Shown here one piece after another: positions 8,312 through 18,310 of a stretch of DNA of 64,000 bases (the first letter of the stretch is position 1; each line of letters starts with the position of its first letter). Both the position numbers and the translations under genes were made by a program. The notes under the pieces were generated by a model. The model did not search any database. It worked only from the letters and a program-made list of their open reading frames with translations, and was not told where the DNA came from. This DNA is from an uncultured Prevotellaceae bacterium (GTDB lineage: Bacteria; Bacteroidota; Bacteroidia; Bacteroidales; Bacteroidaceae). The DNA is taken from contig CADADN010000046.1 of the NCBI GenBank assembly GCA_902786665.1, forward strand, positions 1-64,000, read 5' to 3'.

Positions 8312-11300
8312 ATGTCAAGAAAACATCAGATTTGGATGCTTTTCATCTGTCTGGGCATGCTGTTCGGCGTGTCGCAGGCGATGTTTGCGCAAGGTGCGCA
8401 GAAGCAGAAAGTGACAGGAACGGTGACCGATGAGTCGGGCGAACCCCTCATCGGTGTGACGGTCATGGAGAATGGAGCCAGCGTCGGTGCCATCACCGAC
8501 CTCGACGGTCGCTTCACCCTCGATGCTCCGTCCAACGCCACCCTGACATTCAGTTATGTGGGTTATCTCACACAGAATGTGAAATTGAATGGAAACACCA
8601 AAGTCGACGTCGTGCTCAAGGAAGACAACGCTCTCCTTGACGAAGTGGTGGTTGTCGGTTACGGCATACAGCGCAAGAGCGACGTGACAGGTGCCCTCAC
8701 CCGTGTCAACGAGGAGCAACTCAACAGCCGACCAGTGAGCAACGCCTTCGAGGCTCTCCAGGGCAAGGCCGCCGGTGTGGACATCACGACGAGTGAGCGC
8801 CCCGGTACGGTGGGTAGCATCCTCATTCGCGGTACACGCTCCATCAACGCCTCCAACTCACCCCTCTACGTGGTGGACGGCATCCCAGTGAGCGACGGCA
8901 TCGACAATCTCAACCCCCGCGACATCGAGGCCATCGACATCCTCAAGGACGCATCATCCACAGCCATCTATGGTAGCCGTGGCGCCAACGGCGTGGTGCT
9001 CATCACCACCAAGCGTGGCAAGGAAGGCAAGTTGCAGCTCACCTACTCCGGCAGCATGACCTTCGAGAAACTCGTGGACAAGAGCCCCGCCTTCAGTGCC
9101 AGCGACTACATCACCTGGCGCCGTTGGGCCTATTACAACTCCAACCCTGAACTCTATCCCCGTGGCGACCAGCCCAACCAGAAGTTCGACCAGGATTTCT
9201 TCTCCGGCGACAACGACGCCTTGGCAAATGTGAACAAAGGATGGGCCAACGGCACTTGGAACGGCAACCTCGTCAGCGACACCGACTGGGAAGGCTTCGT
9301 CACACAGACAGGCGTCACTCAGGAGCACAACCTCCGCGCATCTGGCGGTACGAAGGACATACAGAGTTCGTTCTCCTTCGGCTACCTCGACAATGAAGGC
9401 ACACAGAAAGGCCAGGAATACAAGCGTTACAACGCTGCCATGACCACCGACATCCAAGCCACCAAGTGGTTCAAGATGGGTGGCTCCATCAACGCTTCCT
9501 GGAGCAAGCAGAAATACGGCTACTCACGCACCGGCCAGGTGGGCACCTCGTCAGGCCCCGTCGACATCTACAGCGCTGCAAAGGCCCTGCCGCACTACAC
9601 CGTGCCCTACACCGAGGCTGGTGACATCATCGACCAACCCGGCGGTTCCGTGGTCAATGCCTACACCGTCTTCGATGAATGGAAGAAATCGAAGGACAAC
9701 CGAGAGTATTTCCGTGCCATGGGTAGCTTCTATGCTCAAATCGACTTCGGCAAAATCTTCGAGCCTGTCCAAGGCCTGATGTACAAGCTACAGTTCGGCC
9801 CCGACTTCCGCTACTCACGTTCAGGCATCTTCCTCGACGCCAGTTCAGCCACCCGCAAGGGCAGCAACAACTTCGCCCGTCGCAACGACGACCGCCATTT
9901 CACATGGACACTCGACAACATGTTGCTCTACAACCGCATCTTCGGCGACCACTCCGTAGGCGTGACCCTCCTGCACAGTGCCACCAAATACACTGCAGAA
10001 AGCAGCGGCATGAGCGCAGAGCGCATCTACATGCCCTCCTTCCTCTGGAACAACTTCGGCGACATCGACGTGACCAACACCGACAACAAGGCGGGCATGA
10101 GTTCCGGGTTCTCACAGAACACCCTGCTCTCCTACATGGCACGCCTCAACTACTCCTTCATGGACCGCTACCTCCTCACCGTCTCAGGACGTTATGATGG
10201 CGCCTCCGTCCTCGCCAAGGGCAACAAGTGGGCATTCTTCCCCTCCATGGCCATCGGCTGGCGCATGGAACAGGAGAACTTCCTCAAGGACGTGGAATGG
10301 CTCGACCAATTGAAACTCCGCTTCGGTGTGGGTACCACCGGCAACTCCGCCGTGGGCGCCTACGGTACGCTGGGCACCATACAATCGTTCTACATGCCTT
10401 TCAGCACTGCCAACGAGCGCATCCTCATCACCAATGAGCCTTACTACACCAACAGGCAGACGATGATGGCCAACAAGAACCTCGGATGGGAGAAGACCAC
10501 GCAATACAACTTCGGTCTTGACTTCAGCTTCCTCCGCGGGCGCATCAACGGTAACCTCGATATCTACACCTCGAAAACCAAGGACCTGCTCCTCAATGTC
10601 AGCCTCCCCTCGCTCTCCGGATATCCTTCTATGATGGACAACATCGGCGAGACAAAGAACAAAGGTTTCGACCTCACCCTCAACGTGGTGCCCGTGCGAG
10701 TGGCCGACTTCGAGTGGGTCAGCACCATCAACGCAGCATACCAGAAGGATGAAATCGTATCTCTGGCCAACGGCAAGGAAGACGACATCGCCAACGCTTG
10801 GTTCATCGGCGAGAGCATCAGGGTGTACTACGGCTACGACAACGACGGCCTTTGGCAGGAGAGCGACGCTGCAGAGATGGCCAAGTTCAACGAGAACGGA
10901 CACAAGTTCACTCCCGGTAGCGTGAAGCCCGTCGACCAGGACGGCAACTACAAGATCGACGACAAGGACCGTGTCATCCTCGGCAACCTCAATCCACGAT
11001 GGACACTTGGCTGGAGCAACACCTTCTCTTGGAAGGGCATTGAACTCACCCTCGACCTCTTCGGACGCTTCAAGTACATGGTCAACACCGGCGGCGAAGG
11101 ACAATACGGCATGTACGCACAGCGTGAAATCGACTACTGGACGCCCGACAACCCCAATGCAGACTGGCAGAAACCTGTCTACAGCACCGCCGGAGGCGAC
11201 TCTTACTCCAGCCTGCTCGGATTCAAGGATGCATCATTCATCAAGGTGCGCAACCTCTCACTGGGCTACCGCTTCGACAAGGCCCTCTGCAACCGCCTCG

Positions 11301-11437
11301 GCATCAACGGCGCCAAGTTCTACATCCAAGGACGCAACCTTGGCATGCTCTATTCCTCGGTAGACTTCATGGACCTCGACACGGGAGCCACCTATTTCAA
11401 CAGAGGCTTCACCGTGGGACTCCAACTTGATTTCTAA
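8312..11437 (+). CDS. SusC/RagA family TonB-dependent outer-membrane receptor
   Basis: A 1041-residue outer-membrane transporter that would import oligosaccharides using TonB energy. A signal peptide is followed by a carboxypeptidase-regulatory-like domain (about 32-105: VTGTVTDESGEPLIGVTV), the conserved DEVVVVGYG TonB-box-like segment, the plug domain (about 120-230, with LYVVDGIPV and STAIYGSRGANGVVLITTK), and a long beta-barrel ending in an aromatic residue (VGLQLDF). It pairs with the SusD gene 36 bp downstream. Divergence of the locus toward an HTCS and a GH105 enzyme points to a pectin (rhamnogalacturonan-type) oligosaccharide as ligand; that substrate is inferred from context. Confidence 0.95.
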   Translation: MSRKHQIWMLFICLGMLFGVSQAMFAQGAQKQKVTGTVTDESGEPLIGVTVMENGASVGAITDLDGRFTLDAPSNATLTFSYVGYLTQNVKLNGNTKVDVVLKEDNALLDEVVVVGYGIQRKSDVTGALTRVNEEQLNSRPVSNAFEALQGKAAGVDITTSERPGTVGSILIRGTRSINASNSPLYVVDGIPVSDGIDNLNPRDIEAIDILKDASSTAIYGSRGANGVVLITTKRGKEGKLQLTYSGSMTFEKLVDKSPAFSASDYITWRRWAYYNSNPELYPRGDQPNQKFDQDFFSGDNDALANVNKGWANGTWNGNLVSDTDWEGFVTQTGVTQEHNLRASGGTKDIQSSFSFGYLDNEGTQKGQEYKRYNAAMTTDIQATKWFKMGGSINASWSKQKYGYSRTGQVGTSSGPVDIYSAAKALPHYTVPYTEAGDIIDQPGGSVVNAYTVFDEWKKSKDNREYFRAMGSFYAQIDFGKIFEPVQGLMYKLQFGPDFRYSRSGIFLDASSATRKGSNNFARRNDDRHFTWTLDNMLLYNRIFGDHSVGVTLLHSATKYTAESSGMSAERIYMPSFLWNNFGDIDVTNTDNKAGMSSGFSQNTLLSYMARLNYSFMDRYLLTVSGRYDGASVLAKGNKWAFFPSMAIGWRMEQENFLKDVEWLDQLKLRFGVGTTGNSAVGAYGTLGTIQSFYMPFSTANERILITNEPYYTNRQTMMANKNLGWEKTTQYNFGLDFSFLRGRINGNLDIYTSKTKDLLLNVSLPSLSGYPSMMDNIGETKNKGFDLTLNVVPVRVADFEWVSTINAAYQKDEIVSLANGKEDDIANAWFIGESIRVYYGYDNDGLWQESDAAEMAKFNENGHKFTPGSVKPVDQDGNYKIDDKDRVILGNLNPRWTLGWSNTFSWKGIELTLDLFGRFKYMVNTGGEGQYGMYAQREIDYWTPDNPNADWQKPVYSTAGGDSYSSLLGFKDASFIKVRNLSLGYRFDKALCNRLGINGAKFYIQGRNLGMLYSSVDFMDLDTGATYFNRGFTVGLQLDF

Positions 11438-11473
11438 TAACTCAGTCGATAACAACCAAGAAAGGAAACAATC

Positions 11474-13633
11474 ATGAAATATATCAATAAAATCACAACT
11501 GGCGTGGTCGCACTGCTCATCGCAGCCGGTTCCACTTCATGCACCGACAGCTTCCTTGAGGAAAACGGCGGGCACCTCCTCTCCGAGGACCTGCTCAAAA
11601 CCGAGGATGGCGCTCTCTCCATGGCTGCCGGACTCTACGGCAACATACGCTGGCACTTTGGATACGAGTGGGCGTATGGCATCACACTCTATGGATGCGA
11701 TGAATTCACCAACGGCGCCGACCTCACCTCGGAGCCTTGGAACACCTACGACAACCGCCTGCAGCCACTCGACTGCACAAGGGCCCTCGGCGCAGCCAAC
11801 AACAACTGCCCGCCCGTGTCGGGACTCTGGAACCAGATGTACTATGGCATCTCCACCGCCAACCTCGTGCTGGCACGTGCCGAACAAGTGTCGAACGAGA
11901 CTTCGCGCAAGAGCGCGATGGGTGAGGCTTACTTCCTGCGCGGATACAACTACTACCGACTCTTCGCACAATACGGCGGCGTGGTGCTGCAGACCCAGCC
12001 TGCTGAAGGCGTGCAGAAGAACTTCAACAGGGCCACGGAAGAGGAAACACTCAACCAGGTCATCTCCGACTTCGAGAACGCATACAACTTGCTCCGCACC
12101 GACAAATGGCGCGGCAACGGCACCTGGACCAAGTACACCGCCGCACACTTCCTCGCAAAGGCTCTCCTCTTCCGCCAGAGCGAGCGCTGCAACGGATGGA
12201 ACAGCAAGTATGACAAGGCCACCGACCTCAATCGTGTCATTGCACTCTGCAACGAGGTCATCGAAGCCTGCCCGCTGGAGCCCGACTATGCCAACCTCTA
12301 TGCCAACTGGACCGGCGTCGACTGCGCCATCGAGTCTTCCAAGGAAATCCTGATGTGTGCCGAGCACAACGACGCAACCTCCACACAGGGACGCTTCGGC
12401 AACCGCACCTACAACTACTTCGGCCCGCAGTTCTCCAACTTCTCCGGCTCATGGGTGAGGCGCGGACAGTTCATCGGCGAGATGGACTTCCAACGCTGCC
12501 GCCCCACGGAGTATGCCTATGCCATCTTCGACAACGTCAACGACGCACGCATGTGGAAGACATTCAAGACCATCTATGGACTGGACAACATACCCACGAT
12601 GAAGAAGGTGAAGAATGCCGAAGGAAAGGAAGTGTCGGTCTATGACAAGGACAAGGTGGCTGCCGACAACGGCGTTTCCGTCGACCAGGTGCCTGGCATC
12701 GGCGACTACGGCATCGTCTTCATCCTCAACAAGAAGGATGACCCACGATTCCAAGACGAAAGCACATACGGCACTTACGGACGTGGCGCACAGGCTCACT
12801 CCTTCGTGCATCCCGAAACCGGTAAGTGGGTGCCCAACGTATTCCCCGTCTACCTCGGTGGCAAATACGCCATGTACAACTACGGCGTGAGCGGAAACAC
12901 CGCCACTTCCAACGTGTTCTGCGGCATCAACAAGTGCACCGATGGTTCGCGTACCGCTGAAAAGGGCGACGCACACCGCGACGTCATCATGGCTCGCACC
13001 GGAGAAACCTACCTCGTCAAGGCTGAGGCTCAGGTGAGACTGGGCAACTACCAGGAGGCCCTCAACACCGTCAACCAACTCCGTGCTCGCGGACAGTGGA
13101 AGGCCGGCGAGGACAGGGAGAGCTATGTCGACGGATCCATCGCCTTCGCATCCAATTCCACCAATGGCGTCACCAGCGCATGCGTGGACGAGAACAACAC
13201 CAAGATGACCAACCAGAAGGTATGGGAGGCTGCCAACCCCTGGAAGAACTCCTACTATCTCTCCACGGGCATCGCTCGCACCACCGACGCTTCGAGCCTT
13301 CAGATTGCCAGCATCAACAACCTGCCTCCAGAGGATGAGGCCGTGCTCGCAGCCCTCGGCTGCACCGGCGACTACGACCGTATGCTCAACTTCATCTTCA
13401 ACGAGCGCACACGTGAGCTGCTCGGCGAGTGGAACCGCTGGGAGGAATTGAGCCGCGCCGGCTTGCTTATCCGCCGTGCAAAGGCGTTCAACCCGGAGGC
13501 CGCTCCCAACATCACAGCCAACAAGCATGAGTTGCGCCCCATTCCGCAGGCATTCATCGACGTCCTGCAGAACGAGGACGGAACCAATCTGAGCGACGAG
13601 CAGAAGAGGGCCTGGCAGAACCCGGGTTATTGA
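11474..13633 (+). CDS. SusD/RagB family nutrient-binding outer-membrane lipoprotein
   Basis: A 719-residue surface lipoprotein that caps the SusC channel and binds the glycan. Lipobox GSTSC gives Cys23 as the lipidated residue. Typical SusD features are the early FLEENGG segment, the TPR-like helices containing AYFLRGYNYYRLFAQYGGVVL (about 155-175), and the conserved C-terminal NFIFNERTRELLGEWNRWEELSRAGLLIRRA region followed by LRPIPQ. It is longer than many SusD proteins (commonly 500-650). It is translated from the same transcript as susC. Confidence 0.95.
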   Translation: MKYINKITTGVVALLIAAGSTSCTDSFLEENGGHLLSEDLLKTEDGALSMAAGLYGNIRWHFGYEWAYGITLYGCDEFTNGADLTSEPWNTYDNRLQPLDCTRALGAANNNCPPVSGLWNQMYYGISTANLVLARAEQVSNETSRKSAMGEAYFLRGYNYYRLFAQYGGVVLQTQPAEGVQKNFNRATEEETLNQVISDFENAYNLLRTDKWRGNGTWTKYTAAHFLAKALLFRQSERCNGWNSKYDKATDLNRVIALCNEVIEACPLEPDYANLYANWTGVDCAIESSKEILMCAEHNDATSTQGRFGNRTYNYFGPQFSNFSGSWVRRGQFIGEMDFQRCRPTEYAYAIFDNVNDARMWKTFKTIYGLDNIPTMKKVKNAEGKEVSVYDKDKVAADNGVSVDQVPGIGDYGIVFILNKKDDPRFQDESTYGTYGRGAQAHSFVHPETGKWVPNVFPVYLGGKYAMYNYGVSGNTATSNVFCGINKCTDGSRTAEKGDAHRDVIMARTGETYLVKAEAQVRLGNYQEALNTVNQLRARGQWKAGEDRESYVDGSIAFASNSTNGVTSACVDENNTKMTNQKVWEAANPWKNSYYLSTGIARTTDASSLQIASINNLPPEDEAVLAALGCTGDYDRMLNFIFNERTRELLGEWNRWEELSRAGLLIRRAKAFNPEAAPNITANKHELRPIPQAFIDVLQNEDGTNLSDEQKRAWQNPGY

Positions 13634-13767
13634 TCACTCGCATTGCGTTTCATCGTCCGCCTTCCATCTTCCACCTCGCTTCTCGAAGGATACAGGTAGG
13701 AGGCGGACCATGAAAAGCAATATCAGATAGGTATATGTATTAGGTTTTTAAGTAAGTAAAAAGAGCT

Positions 13768-13799
13768 AGCGGTGGTTGTCTGTGAAGACAGTCACCGCT
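13768..13799 (+). terminator. Hairpin downstream of susD
   Basis: A 14-bp stem (AGCGGTGGTTGTCT / AGACAGTCACCGCT, with two G-T pairs) around a GTGA loop, followed by GTTATTTATT. It most likely ends the susCD transcript; the T-tract is imperfect. Confidence 0.65.
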
Positions 13800-13806
13800 G
13801 TTATTT

Positions 13807-13993
13807 ATTGAAAATTGAAAATTGAAGATTGAAAATTAAATGCGCTTGGCATTTTGCACACGATAATTTTCAATCTTCAATCTTCAATCTTCAATTTTCA
13901 ATTTTCAATTTTCAATTTTCAATTTTCAATCTTCAATTTTCAATTTTCAATCTTCAATTTTCAATCTTCAATCTTCAATCTTCAATTTTTCAT
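13807..13993. repeat. Inverted 7-bp repeat arrays (TTGAAAA / TTTTCAA)
   Basis: A short array of TTGAAAA/TTGAAGA units (13807-13837), a 28-bp gap, then about eighteen TTTTCAA/TCTTCAA units (13866-13993). The left array's 31 bp have a perfect inverted copy inside the right array, so a large cruciform or RNA hairpin can form between the convergent susD and HTCS genes. The HTCS stop codon lies in the last repeat unit. This fills the 348-bp gap together with the susD terminator. Confidence 0.9.
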
Positions 13994-16900
13994 ATATTTC
14001 GAAGGTGTGACTCCAAAGTGCTGTTTGAAGCAGCGGCTGAAGTAGAGGGCGTCGGTGAACCCCACCTTGTAGGCCACTTCCGCCACGGTGGTCATCTCGC
14101 CGCTGCGGAGCAGTTCTGCGGCATGTGTCATCCTCTTGGCTCGGATGTAGTCTTTAGGCGTGGTGCCGGTGACCTCCATCATCTTGCTGTAGAACTGCGA
14201 CCTGCCGTATCCCGTGGCTTTTGCCAAGTCGTCGACCATCAGGTTGGGGTTGTCCATGTTGGCCTCGATTTTCTTGTCCACGATTTCCCGGAATTTCCTG
14301 TCGCGCTCGCTTCTGATGAGTGGTTCGGCATTGTCTGTCTTGACGCTGTCGGTCTGCTCGGTTCCTTCCGCCGTGTTGCTGGCAGTTGTGCTATAGGCAG
14401 CCTTCAGTTGCTGCCGCTGTTGGATGAGGCTGAAACTCTTGCTGACGAGGAGCTCGGGACTGAAAGGCTTACGGATGTAGGCATCGGCACCGTATTTCGC
14501 TCCCTGCAGCTGTTTCTCCATGCTTTCCATGGCGGTGAGCAAGATGAATGGGATGTGGAAGGTGGCGCTGTCTGAGCGCAGTCGTTTCAGCAGCGTGATG
14601 CCGTCCATGATGGGCATCTTGATGTCGCTCACCACGAGGTCGATGGATTGTTCGCCATGGAGCAGTTCCAACGCCTCCTCCCCGTTTTGTGCTGTGATGA
14701 CATTGAAATATGTGCCCAACTCCCCCTTGATGAACTCCCTGACATCCTCATCGTCCTCCACTACGAGCACGAAGCAGTCGTTGAGCGGGTTGGCAGACAG
14801 TTCGCGGTAGTTGCGCAGGTTCCCCTCTGTGGGTTGAGGCTCGTTGGTGAGCAGTTCGTTGGCATTGAGATAGTCGCCGGGTTGGTATTGGTCGCTGCTT
14901 TCAGGTATGTCCACGATGAAGATGCTTCCTCCGCCAGGATTCTCCTCATACCTGATGTCGCCGTGGTGTGCCTTGACGAGTTGGTGGGTGAAGTTGAGTC
15001 CGATGCCCATGCTGTCGGCTGCCACGTTGGTTTGCATGAACCTGGTGAAGAGTTGTGCCTGTTTGTCTTTCGGCACGCCCACGCCGGAGTCCTCCACGCG
15101 GATGGAGAGCATCTGCCCCTCGTGCTTCACGCGGACGGTGATGTCGCCCTTCCTCGGTGTGTATTTGAAGGCGTTGCTGAGCAGGTTGTAGAGGATCTTG
15201 TCCACTGCTCCCCGGTCGATGCACATGTTGTAATGTTGTGCAAAGGGAAGGAATTGCAGGTTCATCTGCCTGTTTTGTGCGATGTCGGTGAAGCTCATGG
15301 TGATTTCCCTGAGGAATTTCACCACGTCGGTCTCCTGGAGACTGAGTGTGAGTTTGCCATGCTGGTGCTTGTGGAACTCCAGGAGTTGGTTGACGAGTCT
15401 CATCATGCGGTCGGTGCTTCGCTGCATGTTGCTGATGGGCTGCTTGATGGATGCTGGCAGGTCTCCTGTCTTCCCCATGCGCTCCATGGCGCCTTGTATG
15501 AGTGTGAGTGGCGCCCGGAACTCATGGCTGACATCCATGAAGAACCGTTGCTTGAACTCGTTGATTTCCTTGTCCATCCTGATGCGGTTGCGCATGGAGT
15601 AGGTGATGAGCAGCAGCCTGACGATGTACCATGTGATGCCTCCGGCGACGAGGAGGTAGAGCAGCCATGCCCACCATGTGTTCCACCAGGGTTGCCGTAT
15701 GGTGACAGCCATGGTGGCTTCCTTGTCGGTGCCGGCGATGCGCACGTGGAAGACATATGTGCCGGGGTCGAGGTCTTTATATACGGCCTCGTTCTGCCGT
15801 GTCGGGAGGCTCCATTGGTGGTCGGCGCCCTCGAGCATGTATTCGTATTCGGTGTTGTGGGGGAAGTCGAACTTGAGGTCGGAGAAGCGGAAGGTGAGGG
15901 AGTTTTGGCGATGTCGCAGCCTCACCTTTTCAGACACGTCGTATTCGTTGTACATCGTTCCGTTGACGAGTAGGTTGGTGATGGCGAGATGTGTGTCTTG
16001 GCTGCCGCCATGCTGCATGTTGGCAGGGTTGAAGCATACGATGCCGTTGTTGGTGCCGAAGACGAGGGTGCCGTCGTCAAGGCGGCAGGCGGAGTTCTCG
16101 CTATAGACGTCGCCGAGGAGTTCGGTGGAGAGGTAGTGCGTGGTGAACTGCATGGTGGCGGGGTCGAGTCGTGAGAGTCCGTAGTGTGTGCCTATCCACA
16201 GCTGTCCTTGCAGGTCTTCCACGAGGGCGTTTGCAGTGTTGTCGGCCAGTCCTTGAGCGGTGGTGAATTGTTTGAAAGTGAGGTGTGCGGGGTCTTTGAG
16301 GTTGCCCACCTTGTATAGTCCTCCTCCGGCGGTGGCGAGCCACACGTTGCCGTCGTGTGTCTCGAGGATGTCGCGGGTCTCGAAATAGCCGAGCGTGCTG
16401 TTGGTGCTGTTGTAGTAGTGATATGCCTTGGGGTCCTTGACGAGTCGGGCGGGGTCGAAGACGACGACACCGTCGCCGCAGCCGGCGAAGATGAGTCCGG
16501 AGCGTGTCTGGAGCAGTTTGGTGACGTTGCGCATGAGGGGAGTGTCCTCGAGAAATCTTCGGAAGTGCCATGAGCCGTCGGGTTGCTGCGTGGCGAGGCA
16601 CAGCGCACCGGTGTTGACGGCCACCCATATGCGATGGTCGCGGTCCTGGAGGATGTCGAAGACCTTCCCTGGGGCGATGGAGTGGGGGGTGCCGGCTTGG
16701 TGGGTGTAATAGCGCCCGTCGACGGCGAGGCCGTTGCTTCGTGTACCCACCCATCGCCGCCCCATGTTGTCGATGCAGATGGCGAGCATGTCGTCGTTGG
16801 AGCCGATGTCGATGCTTGCCAGCCGGTTGCTCTCCATCCTGTAGCTGCCGCCGATGAAGTTGCCGGCCCACACCTGTCCGTCGGAAGTCATGCGCACCAT

Positions 16901-18205
16901 GCGGAAGAGGTTGGCGTAGTCGGGGGCGGCGTGGTTGGAGGCGAAGAGGCGTGTCACGCCCTGCGGCATGGCGGTGATGACGCTGATGCCCATGTTTTCC
17001 TGAGACACCCAGACGTTTCCGGAGCGGTCTACCATCTGCCCGTAGAGGTAGTCGGTCTTGATGGGTGACGTTGTCCCGTTGGAAGGAGTGAAATGGGAAA
17101 GCAGCCGGGTGTCGGGATTGTAGACGAAGAGTCCGTTGCCGGTGGTGGAAATCCATATGTTGCCGTCGTGGTCGGTGACGAGGCTGTATGGCCTTATCCC
17201 CCTTTTGTGCAGGAGTTGGCTGCTGAGCACTTTGAAGGTGTATGTCTCCTGCCGCTTGTTGTCGTAGTAGAAGATGGTGACGGTGTTGTCGGCGACGAAA
17301 TAGTTGCCGGTGTTGTCGCGTAGCACGGTGCCTTCGGGTATCTGTTGTGTCTGCGTGTCCACGGTGTTGGTGCGTGTGTCGATGCGGTAGGTGGCCCCCC
17401 TGGTGACGACGATGATGTGATGCCCTATGGGCACGAGGCCTTGGATGGCGTTGCCTTCTGTCCATCCGGGGAATTGCTCCACGTCGGTGTGCAGCCGCCC
17501 GTCCTTGTCGGCGTGCATCACCTTGTGGTCGCTGGTGGCGAAAAAGATGTCTTCACCTTTCACGGCGGAACTGGTGAAGCCGTGTTGCCGGTCGATGAGT
17601 GTGAGTCCCTTCCCTTGTTTCACATACAGTCCCTTCTCCGTGCCTACCCACACGCGGTGGCGCTGGTCGCTGTCGATGAAATGGACGTTGTTGGAGATGA
17701 GCTTCTTGTTCCCTTCGTTGTATTCACGGCTCTCCACCACGCCGTCCTTGTAGGTCACCTCGATGCATCCTGTATATTCATACCACAGCCAGGTGGCTCC
17801 GTCGGGGGTGAAGATGCAGTTGCAATAGTTCTTGCCGTTGTTGCCGTCGGGGATGAAGGGCACGAAGCATCGGCGGCGCGTGTCGTAGCAGCTGTAGTGC
17901 TCGCCTTGAAGGCGTATGAAGAGCAGGCCGTTGGGGTTCTGGTGGAGTTCGCGGATGCGGTTGCTCAGCAGGAGGGAGTCGTTGCCGTTGTCTGAGTGTC
18001 GGAGGATGTCGAAGGAATAGCCGTCATATCGGCAGAGTCCGTCGGCGGTGGCCATCCATATGTATCCCAGGGGGTCTTGCACCATGTTGATGATGTAGTT
18101 GCTGGGCAGGCCGTCCTCGGTGTTCAGGGAGCGGCTCTTGAAGGCCTCCTGCCCTTGTGAGCAGAGGGTGGCGAGCAGGATAAGGAGGGTGGTGATGGTT
18201 CGCAT
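13982..18205 (-). CDS. Hybrid two-component system regulator (HTCS) with AraC output
   Basis: A 1407-residue inner-membrane sensor-regulator for the neighbouring glycan locus. Order: signal peptide or N-terminal membrane segment (about 1-18); periplasmic two-component propeller repeats (from about 25, e.g. DGLPSNYIINMVQDPLGYIWM); a Y_Y_Y domain (about 740-830); a membrane helix (about 844-870, WWAWLLYLLVAGGITWYIV); HisKA with His894 in DVSHEFRAPLT; HATPase (about 997-1100, NLLSNAFKYTP, GVGVPKD); receiver domain with phospho-acceptor Asp1194 in SDIKMPIMDG; and an AraC-type HTH (about 1305-1405, GFTDALYFSRCFKQHFGVTPSKYM). It is divergent from the GH105 gene and convergent with susCD. All catalytic residues inspected are present. 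The inducing sugar is not readable from sequence. Confidence 0.96.
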   Translation of the reverse strand: MRTITTLLILLATLCSQGQEAFKSRSLNTEDGLPSNYIINMVQDPLGYIWMATADGLCRYDGYSFDILRHSDNGNDSLLLSNRIRELHQNPNGLLFIRLQGEHYSCYDTRRRCFVPFIPDGNNGKNYCNCIFTPDGATWLWYEYTGCIEVTYKDGVVESREYNEGNKKLISNNVHFIDSDQRHRVWVGTEKGLYVKQGKGLTLIDRQHGFTSSAVKGEDIFFATSDHKVMHADKDGRLHTDVEQFPGWTEGNAIQGLVPIGHHIIVVTRGATYRIDTRTNTVDTQTQQIPEGTVLRDNTGNYFVADNTVTIFYYDNKRQETYTFKVLSSQLLHKRGIRPYSLVTDHDGNIWISTTGNGLFVYNPDTRLLSHFTPSNGTTSPIKTDYLYGQMVDRSGNVWVSQENMGISVITAMPQGVTRLFASNHAAPDYANLFRMVRMTSDGQVWAGNFIGGSYRMESNRLASIDIGSNDDMLAICIDNMGRRWVGTRSNGLAVDGRYYTHQAGTPHSIAPGKVFDILQDRDHRIWVAVNTGALCLATQQPDGSWHFRRFLEDTPLMRNVTKLLQTRSGLIFAGCGDGVVVFDPARLVKDPKAYHYYNSTNSTLGYFETRDILETHDGNVWLATAGGGLYKVGNLKDPAHLTFKQFTTAQGLADNTANALVEDLQGQLWIGTHYGLSRLDPATMQFTTHYLSTELLGDVYSENSACRLDDGTLVFGTNNGIVCFNPANMQHGGSQDTHLAITNLLVNGTMYNEYDVSEKVRLRHRQNSLTFRFSDLKFDFPHNTEYEYMLEGADHQWSLPTRQNEAVYKDLDPGTYVFHVRIAGTDKEATMAVTIRQPWWNTWWAWLLYLLVAGGITWYIVRLLLITYSMRNRIRMDKEINEFKQRFFMDVSHEFRAPLTLIQGAMERMGKTGDLPASIKQPISNMQRSTDRMMRLVNQLLEFHKHQHGKLTLSLQETDVVKFLREITMSFTDIAQNRQMNLQFLPFAQHYNMCIDRGAVDKILYNLLSNAFKYTPRKGDITVRVKHEGQMLSIRVEDSGVGVPKDKQAQLFTRFMQTNVAADSMGIGLNFTHQLVKAHHGDIRYEENPGGGSIFIVDIPESSDQYQPGDYLNANELLTNEPQPTEGNLRNYRELSANPLNDCFVLVVEDDEDVREFIKGELGTYFNVITAQNGEEALELLHGEQSIDLVVSDIKMPIMDGITLLKRLRSDSATFHIPFILLTAMESMEKQLQGAKYGADAYIRKPFSPELLVSKSFSLIQQRQQLKAAYSTTASNTAEGTEQTDSVKTDNAEPLIRSERDRKFREIVDKKIEANMDNPNLMVDDLAKATGYGRSQFYSKMMEVTGTTPKDYIRAKRMTHAAELLRSGEMTTVAEVAYKVGFTDALYFSRCFKQHFGVTPSKYMKN

Positions 18206-18209
18206 GGCG

Positions 18210-18292
18210 CAAATTTACGGTTTTTCTGTACAAAATTACCATAAAATCGTACTTTATGTGCATGTTCCACCCCTTTTTTGACGTAAATTTGC
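18210..18292. promoter_or_regulatory. Divergent HTCS / GH105 promoter region with shared operator box
   Basis: On the plus strand TAAATTTG (18284-18291) is the GH105 -7 element; TAAAATCGTAC at 18242-18252 lies 42 bp upstream and matches the susC box exactly. On the minus strand two -7-like elements precede the HTCS gene: TAATTTTG (18238-18231) and TAAATTTG (18217-18210), the latter only 4 nt from the start codon. One box could serve both directions. Confidence 0.55.
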
Positions 18293-18310
18293 ATGAAAAC
18301 CGGCAACCAT

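Noticed and set aside
12449..13528. 359-codon minus-strand open frame inside susD
   Set aside because: Antisense shadow in a GC-rich third-position gene; no domain or promoter.
14648..15973. 441-codon plus-strand open frame inside the HTCS gene
   Set aside because: Antisense shadow of the kinase/receiver coding region; composition lacks any recognisable domain.
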